From positions 789,947-853,946 of the forward strand of contig JAHLKV010000002.1 in assembly GCA_020444475.1 (NCBI GenBank): a stretch of DNA of 64,000 bases. The letters are read 5' to 3'. Below the pieces are notes generated by a model that saw only the letters and a list, made by a program, of their open reading frames with translations, made no database searches and was not told the origin of the DNA. Each line of letters opens with the position of its first letter. The first letter of the stretch is position 1. The stretch comes from a bacterium. GTDB taxonomy: Bacteria > Zixibacteria > MSB-5A5 > GN15 > FEB-12. Below are positions 49,830 through 58,920 of the stretch, piece by piece. The translations under genes and the position numbers were made by a program.

Positions 49830-50264
49830 ATGCAGACGATGAAAGAAAACATGCTCCAGTTCGAAAACGCCTGCCGCGAGCAGGGGTTGAAGATCACCCA
49901 CCAGCGGGTCGAGGTCTTCAAAGCCATCCATAAGGCCAAAGACCACCCCTCGGTCGAGGAGATCTACGCCATTGTCAACCGACGGATCCCGTCGATCTCG
50001 CTCGATACGGTATACCGGACAGTTGATACATTCGAGAAGCTGGGGCTGGTCTCGCGGTTCCAGGCCCCCGACGGCCGGTTCCGGTTCGACACCAATATCG
50101 ATATCCACCAGCACCTCGTCTGTACCAAATGCGGCAGGATCGAGGATATCCACTGGGACGGACTCGACCGTTTGAAAGTCCCTTCGGTCGGCGGCTGGAG
50201 CGATCTGGTGCTGGCCAGTGTCGAGATCAAGGGCTTGTGCGAAGCCTGCCGGAAGAAGAACTAA
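49830..50264 (+). CDS. Fur-family transcriptional regulator (PerR-like)
   Basis: GLKITHQRVEVFKAIHKAKDHPSVEEIY...HQHLVCTKCGRIEDI. Confidence 0.93.
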   Translation: MQTMKENMLQFENACREQGLKITHQRVEVFKAIHKAKDHPSVEEIYAIVNRRIPSISLDTVYRTVDTFEKLGLVSRFQAPDGRFRFDTNIDIHQHLVCTKCGRIEDIHWDGLDRLKVPSVGGWSDLVLASVEIKGLCEACRKKN

Positions 50265-50286
50265 AAAAATTTGGGAATTTATTAGG

Positions 50287-50310
50287 AACAATTCTTATTA
50301 CCGAATTGTT
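50287..50310. promoter_or_regulatory. Candidate Fur/PerR-type operator
   Basis: AACAATTC-ttattacc-GAATTGTT perfect 8-bp arms, overlapping a 7-1-7 type dyad TAGGAAC-a-ATTCTTA (50284-50298). Confidence 0.5.
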
Positions 50311-50365
50311 ACTATGAGCAGAACGAGACAACACCACATTGAGACGAAAAGAAAAGGAGTCAGTC

Positions 50366-50842
50366 ATGTCGAATAACAACGTCATCAACGGACTTAACGC
50401 TACTCTCGCCAACGCGATCGTCACCTATCAGAAGCTGCACCACTATCACTGGCAGGTCAACGGTGAGCAGTTTTTCAAGCTGCACGAGAAGTTCGAGGGT
50501 TACTACGACAAGTTCGCCGGGATTATCGACGATGTCGCGGAGCGGATCCTGACAGTCGGCGGCTCGCCGATCGGGACTTTGTCCGAGGCGCTCAAGACCG
50601 CAACCGTCGCCGAAGAACCCGAGGTTCCGCAGGCGCACGAGATGGTCAACCGTGTCCTGGCTGATTTCGGCGTCCAGCACCTGCAGATCGGGAAGGTAAT
50701 CGAAGAGGCCGAGAAGGCCGGTGATCGCGGGACGGTCAATCTGCTCGACGGTATCTCCGATGGTCTGGAGAAAGACATGTGGATGCTTCGCGCTTACCTG
50801 AAAAAGACCGACGCGTCGCAGAAGGCCAGGTCCGCCGCCTAG
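50366..50842 (+). CDS. Dps/ferritin-like protein
   Basis: YQKLHHYHWQVNGEQFFKLHEKFEGYYD...IDDVAERILTVGGSPIGTL. Confidence 0.93.
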   Translation: MSNNNVINGLNATLANAIVTYQKLHHYHWQVNGEQFFKLHEKFEGYYDKFAGIIDDVAERILTVGGSPIGTLSEALKTATVAEEPEVPQAHEMVNRVLADFGVQHLQIGKVIEEAEKAGDRGTVNLLDGISDGLEKDMWMLRAYLKKTDASQKARSAA

Positions 50843-50876
50843 AGACGACGTCGATTCCGCCAATATACACGACAGC

Positions 50877-50908
50877 CGTCCGGCCCCATGCCGGGCGGTT
50901 TTTTTTCT
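50877..50908 (+). terminator. Intrinsic terminator after dps-like gene
   Basis: CCGTCCGGC-cccat-GCCGGGCGG followed by T8. Confidence 0.88.
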
Positions 50909-51019
50909 GCCGTACAGCCCGATCTCCCTGATGTGCGATTTCATTTGTAACCGTCGGGCAGAGGCTTTACCTTGGCAATCGAGCGACTTCAAAAAGCCCC
51001 GATCGGCTGAGGTGGTATT

Positions 51020-52183
51020 TTGCGTTCATTGCGAATCGGCTATTGTCTGTGTCTGCTGCTGTGTCTGTCAGGTTTGACCGGCCCGACTGCGCTGGCTGAG
51101 GATGCCGACGACGTCAACATATTCGGTTACTTCCAGACTGAGTTTCAGCACGAACGGCCGGACGACTACGCCAAGAGAAGCTCGTTTCTTCTCCAGCACC
51201 TCAATGTCTTCCTGCAAAAAGACCTGACCCGGTCCTGGACGTCGTTCATTAATTTCGAGTTCACCAACTCCTTCTCGGCGAACAAGAACTGGGGAACGCT
51301 CGATGTTCAGGAGGCATGGGTACGCTATCGGTACGACAACCGGTTCAATCTGAAGCTGGGACTTCAGATTCCCATTTTTAATGGTCTTAACGAGATCAAA
51401 AACCGCACGCCGATCCTTCCCTATATCATCCGACCGATTGTCTACGAATCTTCGCTCGAAGAAATTATCCCGATCGATCAGTACGTCCCCAACCGGGCAT
51501 ACGTGCAGGCGTACGGCTTCCTGCCGTACGAAGGATTCAAGTTCGACTACGCGCTGTACATGGGCAACTCTCCCAACATCAACAGCGATCCGGAAGAGGG
51601 GCAGACCGGGGTAGATACAACCGACACGTTTCTGTTTGGCGGGCGGGTGGGATTCCGGCAGGAGGAGTTCAAGTTCGGGTTCTCTATGACCTACGACCGC
51701 TCCAACCTGTTGTCCGATATCCTACGCGAGAATTTCGGGGAGATCGGCGTGGGGCGCGAGCTGGGCCGATATCGACTGGGAGGCGATCTGTCGTATCATT
51801 CCGGTGGGCTGTTTCTCGAGGGGGAGTTGATCTCGGTCCGGTACGACAACGAGGGGCCGACGGTTGATCTCGATCTGGACTTCTACTATGCGACCGTCGG
51901 CTATGAGTTCGACGAGCGCTGGTCCGCTTATGTCAGCTACTGGAAGACGCGAGAGCGCAGTTTCGTGAATCTCGAGGACGCCCAGACGTTCAATCCGATC
52001 TCGCTCGACCAGGTTTTGGAGTTGGAGATACCGACGGTCGGTCTGTCCTGCCGGATCAACGACCGCGTGACGGTGAAGGCGCAGTGGGCCAGGGTCTGGC
52101 AGGAAATCGAATCGACCGGTCTGGCGTATGACATCACCTCGTCAAGTCACTATTTCGCACTCGCCATCTCGGCGTTCTTTTAG
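51020..52183 (+). CDS. Outer-membrane porin
   Basis: Signal peptide, amphipathic strand pattern, C-terminal aromatic ALAISAFF; TTG start. Confidence 0.75.
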   Translation: MRSLRIGYCLCLLLCLSGLTGPTALAEDADDVNIFGYFQTEFQHERPDDYAKRSSFLLQHLNVFLQKDLTRSWTSFINFEFTNSFSANKNWGTLDVQEAWVRYRYDNRFNLKLGLQIPIFNGLNEIKNRTPILPYIIRPIVYESSLEEIIPIDQYVPNRAYVQAYGFLPYEGFKFDYALYMGNSPNINSDPEEGQTGVDTTDTFLFGGRVGFRQEEFKFGFSMTYDRSNLLSDILRENFGEIGVGRELGRYRLGGDLSYHSGGLFLEGELISVRYDNEGPTVDLDLDFYYATVGYEFDERWSAYVSYWKTRERSFVNLEDAQTFNPISLDQVLELEIPTVGLSCRINDRVTVKAQWARVWQEIESTGLAYDITSSSHYFALAISAFF

Positions 52184-52192
52184 GCACGTGAT

Positions 52193-52627
52193 ATGAGACG
52201 GCTGTTGCTGACATTCCTGATCCTTATCGCGCCGCTCTTCGCGGTGTCGGGAGACGATTCGGACACGACTATCGTGGTAATCGCCAACCGGGCAGCCCCG
52301 GATACGGCCCTCGATCGCGGTGCCCTGCTCGACTTCTACACCGGCGACATTCAGGCGTGGAGTGACGGCACGCGCGTCAGGCTGTTCGATCTGGAAGGTC
52401 ACAAGGATGTTCGCGACCGGTTTTTCGACTACCTCGGCAAGACCTCCTCGCGCATGCGCTCGATCTGGCTGAAAAACATGCTGTCGGGTGAGGGACATCC
52501 GCCGGATGCACTCAGCGACGAAGAAGCGGTCGTCAGACAAGTTGCCGCGACGCCCGGTGCGATCGGATTCGTTACCCGTGCTCATGTCGGCGACAGTGTG
52601 AAAGTGCTGCTTACGATCAGCGAATAA
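52193..52627 (+). CDS. Small PstS-like periplasmic substrate-binding protein
   Basis: Signal peptide; LLDFYTGDIQAWSDGTRVRLFDLEG...AATPGAIGFVTRA. Confidence 0.75.
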   Translation: MRRLLLTFLILIAPLFAVSGDDSDTTIVVIANRAAPDTALDRGALLDFYTGDIQAWSDGTRVRLFDLEGHKDVRDRFFDYLGKTSSRMRSIWLKNMLSGEGHPPDALSDEEAVVRQVAATPGAIGFVTRAHVGDSVKVLLTISE

Positions 52628-52629
52628 CC

Positions 52630-54336
52630 ATGGGCTTCCGACGTTTCAAAGACGCCCGGATCATCACCAAGCAGATGATCGGCTTCGGCATGATCCTGTT
52701 TATCATGGTGTTGCTGAACGGCTTCTTTATAACGCGAGTGGGGGAGTTCAAGGCCGAGATAGACCACCTGACGGTGGCACGTATCCCGCGTGTCATAGCC
52801 ATCTCTGAGATCAACACCATCACGACCGAACTGCGCATGACCCAGCTCCAGCTCGCGGTGGTCAGCGACAGCACCGAACGTTACCAGCTTCAGGAGCGGA
52901 TGATTGCGATTCTCGATCGGATAAACACCAACCGGGACAGCTACGAAGAGCTTCGCGCCGAATTCGGCGAAAACGACGCCTACGCGTCGGAGGAAGCGAA
53001 GCTGTACGATGAATACGATCATCTGTGGGATGAATACCAGCTCAGCACGATGGAGTTCCTGGCCCTGACGGAGTACGGTGCGACCGACAGCGCCGTGGCG
53101 CTGCTGAACGGGTCGGCACGCGGCGTTTACTCGTCGCTCAGCAGCGGCCTGGTCGAGCTGGTGCGGGTCAACCGGCAGGCGTCCGATCTGGCGAGCAGTC
53201 GCTCCGCCGAAGCGTATCATCGGATTCGCGGTTTCTCGCTTTTGTTGCTGATCATCTCGCTGCTGCTGTCGGGCGGGTGGATCGCGGCGTTCATTCGGCT
53301 GATGACCCGTCCGGTGCGACGGCTGGCATCGGCCGCCGAACAGGTAGCCTCGGGGAATCTCGATGTCCACCTTTCGGTCGATACAGGCGATGAAATCGGG
53401 CAACTGGCCGGATCGTTTAACGACATGACCGATTCCCTGCGCCGAGCCCGGCAGAAGACCGAAGAGCAGGCCGAGCAGATCCGCCTGCGCCATGAAGAAC
53501 TTCGCAAGACGTACCAGGAATTGGAGTTGAAGTCGGAGCATCTGGTCCAGCAAAAAAGCGAAATCGAGCAGGCCAACCGCGATCTCGAAGATGCCCTGAA
53601 GCAGCTTCGGGAGACCCAGGAGCAGCTACTTATGAAAGAGAAGATGGCATCGCTGGGCGATCTGGTGGCGGCCGTGGCGCACGAAATAAACAACCCGGTG
53701 GGGGCGATTCTCAGCTCTACGGATATCGCCCGGCGCTGTCTGAAGCGCCTGGAGGATGACAGCTTTGTGGGTGAGGCGCGGATCAAGACGCGTACGGTCC
53801 TCTCCGAGAACTTTCGGGTCATCACTGATGCTTCCGAGCGAGTAGCGACCCTGGTGCGCAGTTTGAAGAATTTCGCGCGCCTCGACGAGGCTCAGTACCA
53901 GAAGGTGGATATTCACGAGGGGATCGAGGCCAGTCTGCATCTGCTCGGCTCCGATCGCATGCAGCGCATCACGGTCAACCGAAACTACGCCGCGCTGCCG
54001 CCGATCGGCTGCTATCCGGGCCGGCTCAACCAGGTCTTTTTGAACCTGCTCAAAAACGCCGCGGAATCCATCGATGGCAAAGGGGAGATCACGATTACGA
54101 CAGTCGAGGATTCCGGAACCGTGCGTATCACGATCGCCGACACGGGTCGGGGTATTCCGCAGGCGAGGCTCCAGCGTGTCTTCGATATCAGCATCCGCGC
54201 GTCGGGAGAGCGCGTCCGCATGGGCTCCGGGCTGGGCACGGCCTATCGTGTGATTCAGGAGCACGGCGGCCAGATTACGATCGACTCCGAGCTCGGCCAG
54301 GGAACGACCGTCACGATCGTCCTGCCAATCCGCTAG
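52630..54336 (+). CDS. Membrane sensor histidine kinase with HAMP and coiled coil
   Basis: HAMP; H-box VAAVAHEINNPVGAILSS; N/G boxes; GQGTTVTIVLPIR C-terminus. Confidence 0.94.
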   Translation: MGFRRFKDARIITKQMIGFGMILFIMVLLNGFFITRVGEFKAEIDHLTVARIPRVIAISEINTITTELRMTQLQLAVVSDSTERYQLQERMIAILDRINTNRDSYEELRAEFGENDAYASEEAKLYDEYDHLWDEYQLSTMEFLALTEYGATDSAVALLNGSARGVYSSLSSGLVELVRVNRQASDLASSRSAEAYHRIRGFSLLLLIISLLLSGGWIAAFIRLMTRPVRRLASAAEQVASGNLDVHLSVDTGDEIGQLAGSFNDMTDSLRRARQKTEEQAEQIRLRHEELRKTYQELELKSEHLVQQKSEIEQANRDLEDALKQLRETQEQLLMKEKMASLGDLVAAVAHEINNPVGAILSSTDIARRCLKRLEDDSFVGEARIKTRTVLSENFRVITDASERVATLVRSLKNFARLDEAQYQKVDIHEGIEASLHLLGSDRMQRITVNRNYAALPPIGCYPGRLNQVFLNLLKNAAESIDGKGEITITTVEDSGTVRITIADTGRGIPQARLQRVFDISIRASGERVRMGSGLGTAYRVIQEHGGQITIDSELGQGTTVTIVLPIR

Positions 54337-54366
54337 TCGCCGTTATCCGACGGAAGTTCTCTCAAG

Positions 54367-56451
54367 CTATAGTCCCGTCTCTTCGCCCTCGGTCCCGGAT
54401 GTCGCCGGTGTGGCCCCCGGTGTCGGTACTACATCCACCTCATCGTCCGAGCCTTCGGTGAGCACTACCACCTGCCCGGAGAGATCCTTCCGAGCCTGGA
54501 AGAGCGCCTGCACGTCGGGATAGTCCGTCACTCCCCAGAATGGTCGGTTCAACACGAAAAACCGCTGAGCGAGGATCTTGTCTCCCATGTTCTGGAAGCC
54601 GATCGTGCAACTTCCGATCCTGTTGGCAAAGCTTGTGTCATTCGGCAACGCCTCGACCGTGTAACCTTCAGGCAGAACGATAAAGGCCGACTCTTCCAGT
54701 TTGTGCGCATAGTCGAAAAGAACCGCCGTCTTTCGCTCGGGTGCGTAAAAGGGATTCTCGACCGAGGTGCAGAAGGCGAACGGTTTGAGCAACACCCGGC
54801 TGCCGGCGGTGGTGAGATCGGGATACGTGAGATGGCAGTGCATGAGCACCGGCTGCGATATGTCGTCCCATTGCTCTACCGAAAGAGAGTCGAGCACGGC
54901 ATCGGGGTAGAGCGCCTCCGCATTTTCAGAGAGCATATCGGCGAAGTCGGCCGTGTCTTCATCGAGAAGCTCCATCCGCACGCCGCGCGCGTCGTGTCCG
55001 GTCATCCGCGACGATGCGGTCGCGAATGCTTCGAGGTCCTCCGTGATCTCGACTTCGTACGTGGTCTGGGTGATACTGAAGTCGGCGGGTGAGAACGGGA
55101 TGGAGACCATCAGCTCGTTGCCGCCGCCGATCAGCGTCTGAACGCCTTCCAGAAACCACGGAACGGTTTCGATCGGGGTACAGGCGTGCCCGACCGTATA
55201 GAACTTGTACTCGCCGGGAGCCTGTGGAACGGCAACCAGACTGCGATCGAGTTGCCAGTACTTCGCTTCCATCACAAACAGATCGTCGAAACGGTCTTTG
55301 GCATAGCAATATCTGGCATCGATGTTCATCTCTCGCAGCATATCCACAAATGCTGCATCGATGTCTATACTGTAGCCATAGCGGTACTTGAAGAGATCAT
55401 CGATGTCCTCGATCTTCTTCGGATCGATCTTCACCCGGCGATGTCCCTCCCACTCCCAGAGATCGAAATGCGTCAGGTTCAGCAAGCTGTCGCGAAGCCA
55501 GTTGTAGGCGGCAGCGATCTTGGCGTCCGCATTCGGAAGTTCGTTGAATCGCTGGACGACCTTCTTGACGCGCTTGTTTTTCCTGCAGTACTCGGAAAGA
55601 ATCCGCACAAGGCCGCGTCCTTGTTCCCCCCAGTAGGTCTCGGGAGGCACGCGAGAGCCATAGTAGGTGTAGAGCTTTGTTTTCAGTGCCTTGTCGGGGA
55701 CAGTGAACGGTTCGCCCTCGAATGCAGGCACAAAACCGCACGACAGTTCCAACCACTTCGGCTTCTTGAGATCCGGCAGCTGCTTGACGTCGATATCGGA
55801 GAACGTATTCAGCCACAGGTAATTAGGGGTGATTCTATCGGCTGCGAAATCAAGGAACCCGCCCAGCGTGTTGAGGTGCATTTCCGGAATTACCCACTTC
55901 ATTTCAAATCGCATCAGCGGGATATCCTTCTGAATGATCCACTCTCCGGCGTATGTTTTGAGTTCATACCGGATCATGTACTCGACAATGCAGTCATCCG
56001 TGACGCCCGGCAGCGAGAATGTGTGCAGGGTATATTTCTCGCCTTGCGCCTTGAACACCTGCTCTTCAATTATCTTGTCTTTGTCAAGCGGGACGACGGT
56101 GCCGTCACGCAAGATCGTGCGGCCCTGGATCTCTTTGATGTCCTGGTCGGGGGCCAAGAACGGAGCTTCCACATCTGCCCACTTCCGACCTTCCGTGCCG
56201 AGTATCCTGATACGTCTGTACATCGTGCGTTTGAAACGGCCACCTTCAAAATCCTTATGATCGACAGCAAGTTTCTCGAACAGCATGACGGCATCGAAGA
56301 TCCCCTGTGCGGAATCCTGTGAAACCGACCAGTCATCTTCGGTGATCTCATCCCATTCGAACTTGTCGGCCAGCGCGGTGCCGGTCGCCAGGGTCACGAC
56401 CAGGCCTGCCGACAGTACCAGGCGGATAAGGTTCTGAAACACGGTGGGCAC
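54367..56451 (-). CDS. DUF3857/transglutaminase-like secreted protein, catalytic Cys absent
   Basis: DUF3857-type N-terminus (YRRIRILGTEGRKWADVEAPF); transglutaminase-like segment YRYGYSIDIDAAFVDMLREMNIDARYCYA. Confidence 0.75.
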   Translation of the reverse strand: MPTVFQNLIRLVLSAGLVVTLATGTALADKFEWDEITEDDWSVSQDSAQGIFDAVMLFEKLAVDHKDFEGGRFKRTMYRRIRILGTEGRKWADVEAPFLAPDQDIKEIQGRTILRDGTVVPLDKDKIIEEQVFKAQGEKYTLHTFSLPGVTDDCIVEYMIRYELKTYAGEWIIQKDIPLMRFEMKWVIPEMHLNTLGGFLDFAADRITPNYLWLNTFSDIDVKQLPDLKKPKWLELSCGFVPAFEGEPFTVPDKALKTKLYTYYGSRVPPETYWGEQGRGLVRILSEYCRKNKRVKKVVQRFNELPNADAKIAAAYNWLRDSLLNLTHFDLWEWEGHRRVKIDPKKIEDIDDLFKYRYGYSIDIDAAFVDMLREMNIDARYCYAKDRFDDLFVMEAKYWQLDRSLVAVPQAPGEYKFYTVGHACTPIETVPWFLEGVQTLIGGGNELMVSIPFSPADFSITQTTYEVEITEDLEAFATASSRMTGHDARGVRMELLDEDTADFADMLSENAEALYPDAVLDSLSVEQWDDISQPVLMHCHLTYPDLTTAGSRVLLKPFAFCTSVENPFYAPERKTAVLFDYAHKLEESAFIVLPEGYTVEALPNDTSFANRIGSCTIGFQNMGDKILAQRFFVLNRPFWGVTDYPDVQALFQARKDLSGQVVVLTEGSDDEVDVVPTPGATPATSGTEGEETGL

Positions 56452-56454
56452 CCC

Positions 56455-58413
56455 TTATGGCAAAGTGAGCATTATTGTCATATCCGCCGATTTCTTGTGT
56501 GTGCGAACGAAGCGGCGGGCCGAAGCATAGTTCTCGGAATCGAGCAACCAGCCCTTCCGGGTCTGGGTTGATACGACGCTGATGTGAGAGCCGGTTCCTT
56601 CACAGACGCAGTGCACGCTGCCCGGATCACCATCGAACCAGATCGTATCCGGTATCTCGGCGACACGCCACCCATCCGGCAGTATCCAGTCGATCTCACT
56701 TTCCACTGTCCTGGCGGCGCCAAACCAGATCGGATGAACGCGTTCACCTTTCGGAAGGTTCTCGAAGCTGTCGGTCTCGAATACGTTCACGCTCAGCAGC
56801 GTCATATCGCCGGCGCAAGTGACCGGGGCATCGCCGACAAGCGTGAAAGCTGCCCAGGTCGAGTCGGAATCGGACGCGAAAGAGTAGTCCGAGATGACCG
56901 CGTTGGGAATGGTCGTGCTGAAGCGTCGGTGGAGTTCCTCAAGCTGATCCGAGACGGGCGTGGTCGCCCGGTGGTAGGCAATCGAGGCGGCGTTGGCGCC
57001 GATGTCGGTGACGGTCATCTGCGCAGTCACCGTCATGTCCGGCGCCAGCGTGATTGTGGCGTGGTTGCGGCACATGCGATCAGTCGGTTCGAGGCGGGGG
57101 AGCCTGGTCAATCCCGAAGTCGAGTCGGCTGCCCGCAGGACATAACCGCCGTAGAGCACGGGAGGGAGGTCTCCGAGGCTTATCGCAGGATCGGTCGGAT
57201 CGAAATAGAGCCAGCCGTCGATCACCGCGTGTGATTCCGAAGGCCAGTCGGTAATGCTGGAAGTCGGCACAGCGACTATCACGTGATTGAACTGAAACGG
57301 CGAAGGGAAGTCCTTGTCGACGGTGCTGCCGACCGATGCCAGCGCCGGGCTGCTGGGAATATCAAGGACGGACAACATCGCTCGCATCAGCGTCGCCTTG
57401 TCTTTGCAGTCGCCATAGCTGTTGGCAAACGTCTCCGAGGCGGCGCGGGGCTCGAACCGACCGTCACCGATTTCAACGGCAACATACCGAATTCTGTCCC
57501 GAACATAGGTCGCCACCGCCTGGAGGCGATCGGAAGGTGTGGCGGCCTGACCGACAATCGACATCACTTCGGCCGCCAGAACCGAATCGCAGACCATCGG
57601 TTCGCGGTACAACAGCGACGTCCAGGAGCCGCAGGCATCCCAGTCGACGAAATGCGAGCGGCCGCTTGTCGACGGATCATAGCAACTCAGCAGTATTTGT
57701 CGCAGGACATAGCGCCACGGCGGCATGTACGGTTCTTCGGGGCAGTAGGCCATATATCCCGCCTCCCATATGTAGCGACCGTCCTCGACACGTGATGTGA
57801 CCGGATCGAGGTTCTGCTCGGAGGCATGAAGCTCCCAGTTGTCGGGAAGCGTGACGGTGAGTCGGGCGGACAACACGGGAAGATCCTTCTGGAACAGAAA
57901 CCGCTGGAAGAAGCCGTCGAATTGCTCTTTCTCATCCAGCTCGTATTCATATGCGAACACATCGCCGGTCTTGATGTCGGGCCACAGTACCGAGACCAGT
58001 TTCATGTCGATGTAATACCCCGCCGACTGGAGCGGTGCGACTTCGACAATATACTCATCATCAAGTTTCTCTTCGGCGCCGCCACTCTCGATCCGCCAGC
58101 CCTTCAGCCCCTTGACTTTGGAATAAGACGATGTCGGCACGGAGAGATACGCGTCATCGGCACCCTGAGGACTCAGGACTTTGACGGCGCGTCGTACTTT
58201 GGTGGTTGAGCTGCCGTTCTTGCTGATCTCGATTTCAGCGGTGTGTGCGATTATCAGAGCGATGGCGTCGGCCTGCGGTGTGACCCCCTCCGCCGCCTCG
58301 ATAGCTTCTTTCACCCAGTCCGGCGAGGCTGTCAGGTTCGACGTGAGACAAAGGACAAGCAGGGCGATGCAAAGCGCGATCGCTCGAGTTGCGGAAACGC
58401 GGCTGTCCGGCAT
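56455..58413 (-). CDS. DUF3857/transglutaminase-like secreted protein, catalytic motif intact
   Basis: NSYGDCKDKATLMRAMLSVLDI (Cys), FNHVIVAVP (His), WLYFDPTD (Asp). Confidence 0.85.
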   Translation of the reverse strand: MPDSRVSATRAIALCIALLVLCLTSNLTASPDWVKEAIEAAEGVTPQADAIALIIAHTAEIEISKNGSSTTKVRRAVKVLSPQGADDAYLSVPTSSYSKVKGLKGWRIESGGAEEKLDDEYIVEVAPLQSAGYYIDMKLVSVLWPDIKTGDVFAYEYELDEKEQFDGFFQRFLFQKDLPVLSARLTVTLPDNWELHASEQNLDPVTSRVEDGRYIWEAGYMAYCPEEPYMPPWRYVLRQILLSCYDPSTSGRSHFVDWDACGSWTSLLYREPMVCDSVLAAEVMSIVGQAATPSDRLQAVATYVRDRIRYVAVEIGDGRFEPRAASETFANSYGDCKDKATLMRAMLSVLDIPSSPALASVGSTVDKDFPSPFQFNHVIVAVPTSSITDWPSESHAVIDGWLYFDPTDPAISLGDLPPVLYGGYVLRAADSTSGLTRLPRLEPTDRMCRNHATITLAPDMTVTAQMTVTDIGANAASIAYHRATTPVSDQLEELHRRFSTTIPNAVISDYSFASDSDSTWAAFTLVGDAPVTCAGDMTLLSVNVFETDSFENLPKGERVHPIWFGAARTVESEIDWILPDGWRVAEIPDTIWFDGDPGSVHCVCEGTGSHISVVSTQTRKGWLLDSENYASARRFVRTHKKSADMTIMLTLP

Positions 58414-58733
58414 GGGGAGTCTCCCCCGCAGTCACCCCGGCAATATCCAGCGACGGTTGCGGCCAGCGGACTTCTGCAACGTGCAACCCGACGCCGATCC
58501 GGACCGGCGTATCACACGGGGCGAGTTTCGGGATTCCAACCACTGACCTGCGCCAATCTACTGAATGCGGGTCGTTTTGTCAACATTCCGCGGGGGGGGA
58601 ACTGGATGGTGTGTGATCAGGCTTCCGCGAGATGTGTGCGTCGACTCCGCCAGGCGGCGTTGAGGGCGAAGATGAAGCTCATCAGATAGCCGCTCTGCTC
58701 CCTTCGCCGGAAACAGCGTATCGGCATGGTGGC

Positions 58734-58850
58734 ATGGGTCCGGATCCGGGGTCGGTCCACCGAGTGATTCAGGAGCTCGGCGGCCAGATTACGATCGACT
58801 CCGAACTCGGTCAGGGAACGACCATCACGATCACCCCGCTCATCCGCTAA
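58734..58850 (+). pseudogene. 3' remnant of a histidine kinase gene
   Basis: Encodes HRVIQELGGQITIDSELGQGTTITITPLIR, near-identical to the C-terminus of the kinase ending at 54336; constant 4514-bp offset over at least 87 bp. Confidence 0.85.
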
Positions 58851-58920
58851 CTGCGGCCATAACACTACTCCGCCGTTCTGTTCATTGACCGATCCAACGT
58901 AAGCACGTATCTTTGGCGGT

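Noticed and set aside
55186-56322. 378-aa plus-strand ORF opposite the DUF3857 gene
   Set aside because: Antisense shadow ORF with no recognisable domain.
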